From positions 1 to 55,414 of the IMG/VR virus record IMGVR_UViG_3300046616_000110: DNA of 55,414 nt; one strand, written 5' to 3'. The notes under the pieces are model-generated. The model ran no database searches. It was not told the DNA's origin and saw nothing but the letters and a program-made list of their open reading frames with translations. The stretch is from a virus. The position numbers were made by a program, and so were the translations under genes. Numbering within the stretch: the first letter of the stretch is position 1; every line of letters starts with the position of its first letter. Of the stretch, positions 8,101 to 15,241 are shown piece after piece.

Positions 8101-9928
8101 CCATCGATCGCATGGCACGGTCCCACGCGTTGCCAAGCGAGTCGACAGACTTCTGCAGCGGGGTCATGGCATTGTCAGCCAGCCCTTTCACGGCAGTAGT
8201 GAGCGCCTCAAGCAGCACCTTCTGTGCGCCGGCTTTGTCGCCCAAGCGTGACAGTTGCTCGATCTGCAGTAGCTGGCTGCTGCTCAGGGAGCCGAGGGCT
8301 GCGTCGAGTTGCTCGGCGCCGCGCTTCGGGTCGGCAAACGCCTTCGCAAGTTCGCGAGCAGCTTCTGGAGCCTCTTTGCCGGTCGCCTTGGCGTAGTCCA
8401 CCGACAGCGCCGCCAAATCCTTGAACAGGCTTCCGCCGATTTCGTGCACCTTTGCCAACTCAGTGACAATGGCTGCCGCAGTATCGCGGGTGACGTCGGG
8501 GAGTTCGGACAGCTTGACCAGATACTCGCGCAACTCGGCATCGCTGAACAGACCTTTGCGACCAGTGCCAGCCAATTGCGCCTGTACAGCATTGAGGTCA
8601 CGTGCCGCCGATTCCGCTTTCGAGAGCGCGAGCGCGAAGCCGCCAACGGCGACCGCGGCAGCTCCGAATGCGATCGTCGTCGGCGTCAGCAGGCTGAGAA
8701 CTGCACGGACAGCCCCACCTGTGCCGCCAAAGGTTCCCGACAACTGCGAGCCCTGCTGAATGAACGCGGTCAGCGGCGAGCCGCCCGATGCCACCTGCAC
8801 AAAGAAGTCGTGCAATTGGAAGTGCAGCTGCTGCGTCTGGTTCGCGGTCAGGGTCGACTGGCGGCCAGTAGCCTGCAGGGCGATACGGTGACGCTCGGCC
8901 GCATCAGCAGCCGCACGATGCGAGCGTGCAACGTTTGCAGTCGCCACAGATACCGCTGCTTGCGCCGATTGCAGGCGAGTTTGGGCCTGCGCTACTGCAT
9001 CCGCATTGCCAGGCGTGCGCGAGGCGTTGTCGAAAGCGGTCTGCGCTGCTGCTGCACGCTGAATTGCGACTGCAAGACGGGCGTTGGCCGCTTCGTTGCG
9101 CGCATTGGCTTCGGCCAAGTGTTGTGCAGCCTCAGCGGCGCGCCCCTGGGCAGCAGTGAAGGCGTTGGTGGCAGTCGTACCGCGAGCGGCGGCAGAAGCG
9201 GCGGCGGTGAAGGCGTTAGCAGCGCCCTGGTTCGATGCGGGCGTAAGGGGAACGCCAGGGTTCAGCGGTGCGCCAGAAGCTTGCGGGGCCGATGGAGCGG
9301 CGCGATTCAGGTCGGCGATAGCGCGGCGAGCGTTGGCAGCGCGGTCCGACAGATTGCCGAGTGCGGCCGAGGCGGCAGACAGCCCTTGCTCCGCGTTCAG
9401 GCGGATTGGCGTCGTAGCAAGCTGGCGATAAGAACCAGCAGCAGCGGCAGCAGCCGGCGTCAGTTGTACCAGGGCGTTGCGGTCATTTCGTGCGGCGGTG
9501 GTCAGGCGCTCGATCGCGGCACGCGCGGACGATGCGCCGCCAGTCAGTCGCGAGAGGTCGGTAGCGCCGGCGACAGAGACGCCCTGCGTCGGGGCCGGAT
9601 GTGCGCGGGGAGCAGCGGCGATCTGCGGAGACGTGCCAGCGGCAAAGCCCGATTGCGCACGCACCGCGGGAGACTGAGCGACTTGGCGCGCGGCATCTTG
9701 GCCCAATGCTGTCTGGGTTTCGGCCAGAGTGCGGGTGCGATTGATACCCGTGTTCAGAGCCGGGACCAGCGTTTGCGCGATTGAGCGGCCTTGCGCGAGC
9801 GCGGCGGACGTGACACGGCCTGCCGACGATGCTGCGGCATTGCCGGCATTGACGAAGCGGTCAAAGGCAGCTGCAGCCGTGCCTACCTGAGTGCTATCAA
9901 CCGCCAGTGTGAGCGTAGTCCTATCCAT
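5186..9928 (-). CDS. Tail tape measure protein
   Basis: The 1,580-residue protein is the longest in the window. The first 370 residues are Ala-rich, low-complexity coiled coil. A conserved lambda-type tape-measure segment follows (QLHFQLHDFFVQVASGGSPL, then a hydrophobic TTIAFGAAAVAVGGFALAL). A long charged coiled coil follows at about 720-1200. The C-terminal part is Gly/Ser-rich with motifs common in lambda-family tape measures (FHSGGIVG, NEKGPELL). Its length should set the tail at roughly 200-240 nm if the usual 0.15 nm per residue holds. The ATG follows AGGA, just after a terminator that ends the upstream moron. Long antisense frames over this gene are shadows. Confidence 0.95.
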   Translation of the reverse strand: MDRTTLTLAVDSTQVGTAAAAFDRFVNAGNAAASSAGRVTSAALAQGRSIAQTLVPALNTGINRTRTLAETQTALGQDAARQVAQSPAVRAQSGFAAGTSPQIAAAPRAHPAPTQGVSVAGATDLSRLTGGASSARAAIERLTTAARNDRNALVQLTPAAAAAAGSYRQLATTPIRLNAEQGLSAASAALGNLSDRAANARRAIADLNRAAPSAPQASGAPLNPGVPLTPASNQGAANAFTAAASAAARGTTATNAFTAAQGRAAEAAQHLAEANARNEAANARLAVAIQRAAAAQTAFDNASRTPGNADAVAQAQTRLQSAQAAVSVATANVARSHRAAADAAERHRIALQATGRQSTLTANQTQQLHFQLHDFFVQVASGGSPLTAFIQQGSQLSGTFGGTGGAVRAVLSLLTPTTIAFGAAAVAVGGFALALSKAESAARDLNAVQAQLAGTGRKGLFSDAELREYLVKLSELPDVTRDTAAAIVTELAKVHEIGGSLFKDLAALSVDYAKATGKEAPEAARELAKAFADPKRGAEQLDAALGSLSSSQLLQIEQLSRLGDKAGAQKVLLEALTTAVKGLADNAMTPLQKSVDSLGNAWDRAMRSMEASNGLRNINALLGRTVDGVRYLIENIDKIGGLGTVGLSMIPGGQAGALANAVTSRFGSAATGKREVSGKITPPPNAVVAATAKPGAAPAPKTVAEIDKEIKASIEAAKSYQSQAGKIEDLTDKRKRFNTALKQSISLYGKDSEQAKTFRDAIAGVDEQIASARKKGGSEASQVLRNQLQADLKTINDVFEKQRDAYQFQNAFVENAYRAGTLSLGELMEQRRETIENTAKAQIEALNQEQTRLEQAFKQEKDPSTRVQLRTRINEIDVDREKTETRKKNDLALLNQEKTASFKALNDQVVSYRANLLQMQGDEAGAAALRAQLAIESAKVLNAQSDKVPGVGKVDVDGLTRAIALTDRYNDLQRQTSLLASDSARAEEAYLLAAEQSGRSLFETERGLYVLRSQELEQLGALALKAKELAEVSTDPRIKAMAADLALAYAKAADAIDPALRRLRSAQAELAAGLANTAGQAPSAFIEQYSKRRQDASDDIKRQQDEYSRKIDMLEGYLATTQDKQDKARLRERIKAEEAKRDSVKGESRGGSVLKAINSAVVQPMAAQVFNTVNKLLITDPLQAYLQNQLKGLTEGNGLFAGFFKDALGIKADPKELAQQQQTAAIQASTSAVDALRIAAENAANALNKPLIGGAAQEGQPASAGGVIRQIGAQGGADSTRPPPVDSELVGMQSTASSASESLLDARSSAQVFGDTAKSAATMVSALASSASKGGSSLGVLPSIVSMFQSAVMAMQASSATSGSSGGIFGAIAGLFGKSSSASSYEAAVASSGIFHSGGIVGQPPATRNVSMSLFAGAPRYHTGGIVGKAADKAAKLAHNEVAAILMGGPKGKREEVLTADDPRHRDNLGMSIVARIMAESKHEGLRVRGARELGGPVSAGGMYRVNEKGPELLQVAGKQYLMMGSQGGKVDPNSAIGKGGDTTVVHVNVTPPPGGSTASAAQWGAMAGRHIQRSMRRNT

Positions 9929-9941
9929 CGCGTCCTAGAAT

Positions 9942-9966
9942 AAAAAAAGCTCGCCGTAGCGAGCTT
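9942..9966 (-). terminator. Intrinsic terminator of the moron gene
   Basis: On the minus strand the stem AAGCTCGC, loop TACG and GCGAGCTT run into seven T. It lies after the stop of the secreted-protein gene (10010) and only 13 bases before the tape-measure ATG. It would end the moron transcript and must be read through by late transcription. Confidence 0.88.
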
Positions 9967-10009
9967 GTTCAATGAGTGGCTAGATTGCGGCCAGCAATTC
10001 CAATATTTA

Positions 10010-10618
10010 TTACATGGGGCGAGGGTCTTTCAGCGCTGCCCTACGTCTTGTTTCGACATATTCTTTCGCTTTCGGCGTCTGCACTTCAACCAAGCCAGAG
10101 TCAAGGACCCCGGTAGTCGGGGAGAATTGGACTATCAAACCTGGCAAAGCCCACGATGCGAAAAACGTATCAAACGAGGCGCCGAGCTTGTTTTGCACCT
10201 TGAGTGGCTTAATCTCTGTTGGCACCCCAAATTTCCCCTTAAGTGCGGTCAGCGTCACATCTTGGGTTGAAATCCCTGCCGTATTGAATGATATCCCCTC
10301 AAGCACCCCATCGAGGATTACCATCACAATGCTCGTTCCGGAGACCAGGTTGGGTTTATCTTGGACGGGAAAGTATATGGAATATATGTCGCTAGAAATA
10401 CTTGAAGGTTCAATTTTCGGATTGCTAGAGCCGAAACAGGTAAAGTTTGTGAAGCCATAATAAAACACGGACTTCCCGATTACCTGTCTTGAACACTCCG
10501 GCAGGGAAACTGGCTTTCCTATGGTAAATCCGAACACTGATTTTTGGCTGACATCTTGAGCCGCTGCCACTACGACTGTCGCATAAAGCATTACAGAAAT
10601 AAGGATCTTAGCTTTCAT
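10010..10618 (-). CDS. Secreted/periplasmic moron protein, unknown function
   Basis: I do not recognise this 202-residue protein. It begins with a clear signal peptide (MKAKILISVMLYATVVVAAA, predicted cut before QD), so it should be exported in the lysogen or infected cell. The mature part is beta-rich with two Cys (LPECS and FTCFG) that could form a disulfide. It splits the tail genes between the chaperone and the tape measure, is richer in A+T than its neighbours, and has its own terminator. An extended -10 (TGCTATAAC) lies 38-46 bases upstream of the ATG. This promoter-gene-terminator layout is that of a moron expressed from the prophage. Superinfection exclusion or host surface change are possible roles but are only guesses. 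Confidence 0.8.
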   Translation of the reverse strand: MKAKILISVMLYATVVVAAAQDVSQKSVFGFTIGKPVSLPECSRQVIGKSVFYYGFTNFTCFGSSNPKIEPSSISSDIYSIYFPVQDKPNLVSGTSIVMVILDGVLEGISFNTAGISTQDVTLTALKGKFGVPTEIKPLKVQNKLGASFDTFFASWALPGLIVQFSPTTGVLDSGLVEVQTPKAKEYVETRRRAALKDPRPM

Positions 10619-10638
10619 ACGCCCTCCACTGGTTGTTC

Positions 10639-10660
10639 AGTTGGGGTTATAGCATATTGC
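10639..10660 (-). promoter_or_regulatory. Candidate moron promoter
   Basis: On the minus strand an extended -10 element, TGCTATAAC, stands upstream of the secreted-protein gene. No good -35 is visible 17 bases further up, which is common for extended -10 promoters. The setting, an isolated gene with its own terminator inside the late operon, supports it. Confidence 0.4.
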
Positions 10661-10678
10661 TAACGCCGCTGGCTTACC

Positions 10679-11002
10679 TTAGGTCTTCCGCATTTCTTCG
10701 AGCGCCGCATCTTCAAGGATGCGAATGTCTTCTTTCATCTGCTGCGCCGCGTCTTTGCTTAGGCAAAGGTCGTCAATTGCGCGGTAGACGATGTTGTAGT
10801 CCAGCCCATAGGGGCGCCCTGAGTCGACGCGCCACTGCGTCCCCATTTCGATGAACAGGTTCACCGCAGGGACGTTACAGGGCCAGATATACGCGGTGGT
10901 TTCTTCGGCGTAGTCGTCGGGCGACAGCCCCAGGAAGTCCATCACCGCGACGTCTTGCTTGCTCGGCGGCTTGCGGTACAGGACCGCAGCGGCCGCCCTC
11001 AG
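10679..11002 (-). CDS. Tail assembly chaperone, frameshifted T part (DUF1799-like; lambda gpT analogue)
   Basis: This frame has no ribosome site at its first possible start (GTG at 10945) and is open upstream to the slippery site at 11002-11008. A -1 shift there gives a fusion of 103 residues of the G-like protein plus 107 from this frame, 210 in all. The part from MDFLGLSPDDYAEET onward resembles DUF1799, a family found next to tail chaperones. In lambda the G and GT proteins bind the tape measure and tail-tube subunits, and their ratio set by the shift is essential. Confidence 0.8.
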   Translation of the reverse strand: MRAAAAVLYRKPPSKQDVAVMDFLGLSPDDYAEETTAYIWPCNVPAVNLFIEMGTQWRVDSGRPYGLDYNIVYRAIDDLCLSKDAAQQMKEDIRILEDAALEEMRKT

Positions 11003-11310
11003 TTTCCCACTCGGGCCTGAGTCAGATCCTTGATGAATGCGGTAACGATGGCGCCAGCCGCTGCGTGGTACTGCTTGCAGACCTTGGCGACGTTCTCGCG
11101 GTTGAACTCGCCGTCTACCTCGTGCCAGCCTTCCGCGATATCCATGATCGCGTCTTCGTTGGTGCGCTGGAGTTCGGCCTCGCGCTCGATGAATTCTTTG
11201 TACGAGTCGGTGTCCATGTGCTTGAACACCATCTTGATTGCAACTGGACCTTCCGGGGTCGGGATCTCGACGCGCGAGTTGAAGGTCGGGTTGGCTTGGA
11301 TTTTCAGCAT
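10999..11310 (-). CDS. Tail assembly chaperone (lambda gpG analogue)
   Basis: The 103-residue protein matches the phage TAC families by size, by position between tail tube and tape measure, and by sequence (MLKIQANPTFNSRVEIPTPE and a helical C-terminal half). Its last codons are GTG GGA AAC TGA, so the stop follows the slippery heptamer GGGAAAC directly. Most ribosomes would stop here, and a fraction would shift to -1 to make the longer GT product. Confidence 0.88.
   Translation of the reverse strand: MLKIQANPTFNSRVEIPTPEGPVAIKMVFKHMDTDSYKEFIEREAELQRTNEDAIMDIAEGWHEVDGEFNRENVAKVCKQYHAAAGAIVTAFIKDLTQARVGN
11002..11008 (-). promoter_or_regulatory. Programmed -1 frameshift slippery site GGGAAAC
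   Basis: On the minus strand the heptamer is phased G GGA AAC in the chaperone frame, the correct XXXYYYZ arrangement. The zero-frame stop TGA follows at once. The -1 frame leads straight into the DUF1799-like frame. Lambda uses GGGAAAG at the equivalent place. Confidence 0.85.
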
Positions 11311-11361
11311 GTAGGCTCCGGTAAAGCGGGCGACGAACCGAAGCTCGCCGCCCCGGGTTAA

Positions 11362-12006
11362 TTACGAGGCGTAGCGGGTGACTTCCGAGACCAGCGACAT
11401 GGTCACTTCCAGACCCATCAGTTCGTTCTTGGTCAGGGTCGGGGTGCGCGACAGGGTCACGTAGGCGTTCCAGTACACGACACCGCCGTTCGGCAGCAGC
11501 AGGCGGATGGCCTGCGGGGTGCGGGCCAGGTCGGCTGCGTCCAGCACGGCGTAGTGAGCCAGGGTCGCGTCGTCGGCGATCTTGAACTTGAACGAAACCG
11601 GCGACTTGACGGTCGGGATCTGGTGCTCGGCGTCGTCCTCGAGGAACGAATAGGTGACGAACTGCTGCTCACCGCCGCTCGACGAGGTTTCCAGGATCTG
11701 GGTGATCTGCTGCCAGCCCGACACTTCGACCATCGAGCCCAAGCCAGAGCCGGCCGGATAGGTCGACACGTTCGAGGTATTGATGCCTTCCAGCGTGACG
11801 GAGCTACCGCCAGCAGCAGCGCGGACGACGCGGTCGTTCAGGCGGGACCAGCCCGATTTCACGACCACGATATCGCCGGTAGCGACGGCGCCGCCGGTGA
11901 TGGTGGCAACAGCCGGGTTGGCGTTGGAAACAGCGGTAACAGGCGCCGAAGCGCTGTAGCCGGTGGCGATGTGGATGGTTGCGCCGTTGGGGAGCGATAC
12001 ACTCAT
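11362..12006 (-). CDS. Major tail tube protein
   Basis: This 214-residue protein resembles siphovirus tail tube subunits (lambda gpV / Phage_tail_3 type). It is beta-rich, with a central FVTYSFLEDDAEHQIPTVKS and a C-terminal NGGVVYWNAYVTLSRTPTLT, a motif common in these tubes. It lies directly upstream of the chaperone pair and would be one of the most expressed late proteins. Its ATG is at 12006. Confidence 0.88.
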   Translation of the reverse strand: MSVSLPNGATIHIATGYSASAPVTAVSNANPAVATITGGAVATGDIVVVKSGWSRLNDRVVRAAAGGSSVTLEGINTSNVSTYPAGSGLGSMVEVSGWQQITQILETSSSGGEQQFVTYSFLEDDAEHQIPTVKSPVSFKFKIADDATLAHYAVLDAADLARTPQAIRLLLPNGGVVYWNAYVTLSRTPTLTKNELMGLEVTMSLVSEVTRYAS

Positions 12007-12120
12007 GATGATGCCTTTCAGAAAAAAGAAAGCCGCTCAAGGCGGCGATTAATTTCTGCGAGGCATTCGGACTGCGCTTTTCAGGGCAGGCCGCGAGGCA
12101 GTGTTGCGGGTAATGCTGGG

Positions 12121-12213
12121 TTACTGCTTTTCGAGCCACTTTTCCCACGCTGACAGGCAGCCTTTCAGCAGCCGGATCAGCGTTTGGTGCAGCTCTTTGG
12201 TGACCTGGCTCAT
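12121..12213 (-). CDS. Small 30-residue protein coupled to upstream tail gene
   Basis: A short frame (MSQVTKELHQTLIRLLKGCL, then a Trp-rich end) starts at an ATGA overlap with the upstream gene's stop. It is predicted to be one amphipathic helix. The tight coupling inside the tail operon makes real translation plausible. I cannot name a function. Confidence 0.5.
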   Translation of the reverse strand: MSQVTKELHQTLIRLLKGCLSAWEKWLEKQ

Positions 12214-12437
12214 GGGTAGACGTTGTCGATTTTGGTAACGCGGATCGAAAAGTGGTTCCGGTCTTCCAGGCCGAGCACGCGCTGCGCTTGCACGGTCATA
12301 TCCACGTGCACAAACCCCTTCGCGCTATTCAAAACGCGCTCGAACTCCCTTGCGGCGGCTGCCACGTCCTCCATTGACGACGTTTCATAGTCCGATTGCG
12401 TGAAGCCAAACTTGGCCATTTCTTCAGCTTTGTTCAT
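12210..12437 (-). CDS. Phage protein of unknown function between tail terminator and tail tube
   Basis: The 75-residue protein starts at 12437 (MNKAEEMAKFGFTQSDY), where AAGGAG lies upstream. A longer frame to 12527 has no ribosome site. It is acidic and helical in the first half, with VHVDMTVQAQRVLGLEDRN in the second. Its position suggests a minor tail role. I do not recognise the family. Confidence 0.7.
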   Translation of the reverse strand: MNKAEEMAKFGFTQSDYETSSMEDVAAAAREFERVLNSAKGFVHVDMTVQAQRVLGLEDRNHFSIRVTKIDNVYP

Positions 12438-12468
12438 TGCAGCGAGACTCCTTAGAGTGAGGTTGCGG

Positions 12469-12882
12469 TTAAATGGTGTCGCTTCGGTACTCACAAGACA
12501 GCGGGACCATGTAGTGATCTGGCCCATCCTGCGCCGGCCCCTGGCTTAGAGGCGACAGCAGGAATACCCGGATTGCCCCCTGCACCATCGGCGCGGTGAG
12601 CGGGAAAGCAGCGTCAAGTGATGCGGCCAGCGTGTTCGCTGCACCTGGTCCGGTGCCGATCGGCAGGCATAGATCGACCTGGAACACGCCACGGCGCTGA
12701 CGATGCAATCCGCCCAAGTCTTCGCTCAGCGTCGGTGCAGGGAGCAGCCAGCAGCGCACGTAGCGGCCTGTCGGCGGCGTGAACGTGAGATTCTGGTACG
12801 CGACCGGGATTGGTGGCACCTGAGCGGCAGCCCATGTCGCTAGGCGCGTCTCGAAGGCTGCGCGGACGAGTGCGTCGGACAT
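12469..12882 (-). CDS. Tail terminator / DUF4128-like (lambda gpU analogue)
   Basis: The 137-residue protein resembles DUF4128 and minor-tail U-like proteins: an N-terminal helix (LVRAAFETRLATWAAA), then VAYQNLTFTPPTGRYVRCW, a mixed beta core with RRGVFQVDLCLPIGTG, and a closing PLSCEYRSDT. Such proteins cap the tube and fix it to the head connector. It overlaps the upstream gene at one base. Confidence 0.83.
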   Translation of the reverse strand: MSDALVRAAFETRLATWAAAQVPPIPVAYQNLTFTPPTGRYVRCWLLPAPTLSEDLGGLHRQRRGVFQVDLCLPIGTGPGAANTLAASLDAAFPLTAPMVQGAIRVFLLSPLSQGPAQDGPDHYMVPLSCEYRSDTI

Positions 12883-13253
12883 TAGCGACCTCGCCTCTGC
12901 TTTCGGCTGACTGGCTTGACGGTCGAATCGGATGGAATCGGCTGAGAAACGGATGAGATTGGATCGGCTACTGGCTCGCGCTTAACCACCTCGCCATCGA
13001 TCATGATGACAACGTCATCCGGCAGGGTCACGCCCTGCGCCATATCGATCCGCACGGCCCCATAGCGCACCGTATCCGGCGCCTGCTTAGGCTCGGCATC
13101 CTCGAGGAATTGGTACGTCTTACCCGGGCTGATGACAACGCGGCGGAAGTCGTCGGCAACGATCCATTCGAGGATTTCGACCTCGTTGCACCAGACGCGG
13201 CACGGCTTGTCACCGATGTCGTGATGGTCGCCAGGGATGCGGGTTACTCTCAT
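12882..13253 (-). CDS. Phage structural-module protein, unknown
   Basis: The 123-residue protein has a beta-rich core (CRVWCNEVEILEWIVADDF) and a disordered basic tail ending in RKQRRGR. It overlaps both neighbours by 1-4 bases and sits between the gp10-like and tail-terminator genes. I know no clear family. A connector accessory role is an inference from its place. Confidence 0.7.
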   Translation of the reverse strand: MRVTRIPGDHHDIGDKPCRVWCNEVEILEWIVADDFRRVVISPGKTYQFLEDAEPKQAPDTVRYGAVRIDMAQGVTLPDDVVIMIDGEVVKREPVADPISSVSQPIPSDSTVKPVSRKQRRGR

Positions 13254-13681
13254 TGGTTCAGTGCTTTCTTGACGTATTCGTTGTAGCGCAGCGCGGCGAT
13301 GCGGAACATGCCTTGCGGCGCCTGGATCGAATAACCGTTCGCAGTCTTGCCGGTCGGGTTCTTCGGCGGATTCGGGTACTGGCCGTACTCGATGACAACC
13401 GCATACGGCAGCGCGTTAGTGATATAGGTAATGCCGCCGACAGGCAGGGTCATCGCCTTCATTGCTTCCTGTAGCCCTCGTGCGGCATTCGCACTTTCCG
13501 TGACCGTCACGTCTGGTGCGCCATAGCTCACGTTCATGTTCGCGCGCAGCCGGCCGGTATCAACCGGGGCGCCCTTCACTACCGCGGTGAACACGTCGAG
13601 GGTCGACTTCCTGGCGACGGTTTCTAGATCAAGCTGCACCTTGCGGGCCAACTGATCAAGTGGGATGCTCCAGCCGCTCAT
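13250..13681 (-). CDS. HK97 gp10-like neck/tail-completion protein
   Basis: The 143-residue protein (MSGWSIPLDQL...) matches the HK97 gp10 family. It has the typical APVDTGRLRANMNVSYGAP segment and the C-terminal YAVVIEYGQYPNPPKN seen in these proteins. It joins head completion and tail. I chose the start at 13681 because it overlaps the upstream stop as ATGA. The frame extends to 13702 without support. Confidence 0.88.
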   Translation of the reverse strand: MSGWSIPLDQLARKVQLDLETVARKSTLDVFTAVVKGAPVDTGRLRANMNVSYGAPDVTVTESANAARGLQEAMKAMTLPVGGITYITNALPYAVVIEYGQYPNPPKNPTGKTANGYSIQAPQGMFRIAALRYNEYVKKALNQ

Positions 13682-14043
13682 TTGCGCACCTGTATCGTCC
13701 ACAGAACCACCGTACCAGCCGGCGCAGTCGCCTTCGCATCTATCACCTGGTACACCTTGCCAGTCGCATCGGTCAGCGTGTCACCCGGCTTCGGCTCGAC
13801 GGTCAGACCGACCGGAGACGCCAGCACGCGCTTGTCGCCAGTCCGGATTAGCGTGCCGTCGATGAAGCGTTGCGGGTAGTCGAAGATCGCCGCAATGATG
13901 GGGTGTAGCACGCTCAGCGTCTGAGCATCGCCAGTCGCCGGATCATAGGCGCCGTCCGTGATCGAGGTCAGGATGCAGCCCTGGCCGAACTCGGTTAGCA
14001 GCTCGTCAGCGGTGTTGGCTGTCTCGGCGTAGTCGAAGCTCAT
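13678..14043 (-). CDS. Head-tail connector / stopper-like protein
   Basis: The 121-residue protein has an acidic N-terminal helix followed by a beta barrel with IDGTLIRTGDKRVLASPVGL, GDTLTDATGKVYQVIDA and a closing TVVLWTIQVRK. This pattern is common in small head-closure proteins of siphoviruses. It overlaps genes on both sides by 4 bases, and its position between adaptor and gp10-like genes fits. Confidence 0.75.
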   Translation of the reverse strand: MSFDYAETANTADELLTEFGQGCILTSITDGAYDPATGDAQTLSVLHPIIAAIFDYPQRFIDGTLIRTGDKRVLASPVGLTVEPKPGDTLTDATGKVYQVIDAKATAPAGTVVLWTIQVRK

Positions 14044-14474
14044 AGTTTCAGTATGTCGATGCCGTTGCCGCAGCCAGTGTCCAGCGCGCAGGCCACTTCT
14101 ACAGCCTTGCGGGCGCTATGCCCTAGGTGCATGACAGCGAGCGCGTAGTCGGCGCCAGAACCAATGGCGAAGGTCTGATTGTGCATCTGGATCGGGATTG
14201 GGCTGGATAGGTACAGCTGCACTTCGCGCGCTGGCGTCACCACCATCAGTGTCGCGTAAGTACTGTGCTCACCTCGGTTGTCCGGATAGTTAGCTGGGTT
14301 GCAGCCGTCCTGATACCAGTGGCGTAACGCACTAATCACATCAGAATCTCCGCAACCGCCGATCAGAGCTCCGTCAGGCATGCGGTAGATCTTCGTCACA
14401 GTCGCGGGATAGCCGTTGCAATCCATCCTCTTGTCAGCCGCCATGGTGCGGCCATCCCACGCAATCACGGTCAT
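14040..14474 (-). CDS. Proteasome/HslV-like Ntn hydrolase
   Basis: The 144-residue protein begins MTVIAWDGRTMAADKR. After Met removal, Thr1 would be the N-terminal nucleophile, and the AAD motif matches proteasome beta and HslV subunits. Further matches are KIYRMPDGALIGGCGDSD (the strand carrying the GxxGD turn) and FAIGSGADYALAVM (the GSG...A helix of HslV). Length is a little below HslV (about 175). It sits among head-completion genes, so a role in head maturation or in processing a structural protein is plausible. No HslU-like ATPase is encoded here. Catalysis is inferred from motifs. Confidence 0.82.
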   Translation of the reverse strand: MTVIAWDGRTMAADKRMDCNGYPATVTKIYRMPDGALIGGCGDSDVISALRHWYQDGCNPANYPDNRGEHSTYATLMVVTPAREVQLYLSSPIPIQMHNQTFAIGSGADYALAVMHLGHSARKAVEVACALDTGCGNGIDILKL

Positions 14475-14475
14475 A

Positions 14476-14985
14476 TTAGGCTCGCACCAGCTTCACGTTC
14501 ATGTCCGAGCCAAACAGAAACGGCTCAAGCATTGCATCGATCGCACGGAAGCGCGTATAAGGCACAGCGCCGTCCACATATTCGGTCTCGATCACATCGA
14601 CCTTGACACGCTTGGCTAGCCGCCTGATATCCGGCGCCAGTTCGCCCTTGATCGCCCGAAGCGCGAGTTCAGCGCAAGCCTTGACGATGACAGGCGGGAT
14701 GGAATCGCTCGTGTAGTACGCACCGCGGACGTCCTTGACCGGCACCATTGAACGCGGCCAGGATAGCGCCTGGTCGGTCGACACACGCGACCCAGCCCAG
14801 CGTGAACCGAAGAACGTCTCGATGTAGTCGGTCGCAATGCGCAGCTTCTGCTCGCGGTCGGTATCCGAGCCAAGCGTGGCCCACGCAGTATTGCCGCGGT
14901 TCGCGTGGTACTCGGTGGCGAATGCGACTGTGCAGAATGACTCCGCGTCAGCCAGGCCGACGCCGGTTTCGGTGATCAGGGCCAC
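14476..14985 (-). CDS. Head-tail adaptor (DnaT-like ssDNA-binding fold family)
   Basis: The 169-residue protein matches the phage family annotated as DnaT-like or head-tail adaptor. It has an opening ETGVGLADAESFCTVAFATE, the central Trp-rich helix (WPRSMVPVKDVRGAYY) and ACAELALRAIKGELAPD. It probably binds the portal. The order capsid, small gene, adaptor, connector is usual. Confidence 0.82.
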   Translation of the reverse strand: MALITETGVGLADAESFCTVAFATEYHANRGNTAWATLGSDTDREQKLRIATDYIETFFGSRWAGSRVSTDQALSWPRSMVPVKDVRGAYYTSDSIPPVIVKACAELALRAIKGELAPDIRRLAKRVKVDVIETEYVDGAVPYTRFRAIDAMLEPFLFGSDMNVKLVRA

Positions 14986-14994
14986 AGTGCTTCC

Positions 14995-15192
14995 TTATTC
15001 AGCCTTCGGCTTGCGGCTACGGCGAGCAGGTGCTCCTTCTTGCGCTTCTGCGACAGGAGCGGAATCTTCCGCCTGCTCGTCCTCCGGCTTGAACCGGATA
15101 TCGATGATCTGCAGCCCTTGCTCGCGCAGTTCGGCTTTGCGCTCCGGTGTCACCGGATGCGGCTCATACGCGATGCCTGTGAATTTGGTCAT
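14995..15192 (-). CDS. Small hypothetical protein after capsid gene
   Basis: The 65-residue protein has a short structured start (MTKFTGIAYEPHPVTPERKA) and an acidic, then basic, disordered tail. It lies behind the capsid terminator with AGGAG upstream of its ATG. I do not know its function. Confidence 0.65.
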   Translation of the reverse strand: MTKFTGIAYEPHPVTPERKAELREQGLQIIDIRFKPEDEQAEDSAPVAEAQEGAPARRSRKPKAE

Positions 15193-15206
15193 GCAAGTCT
15201 CCTAAT

Positions 15207-15235
15207 GAAAAGGCCGAGCCCCGAAGAGCCCGGCC
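15207..15235 (-). terminator. Intrinsic terminator after the capsid gene
   Basis: On the minus strand a 10-bp stem with G-U pairs (GGCCGGGCTC, loop TTCG, GGGCTCGGCC) is followed by TTTTC. It would partly end the capsid transcript and so limit expression of the genes behind it. Confidence 0.8.
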
Positions 15236-15241
15236 AATCGA

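Noticed and set aside
8309-9784. A 491-residue plus-strand open frame
   Set aside because: It is antisense to the Ala-rich, GC-rich tape-measure gene, whose codon bias opens the opposite frame. No ribosome site and no family-like sequence.
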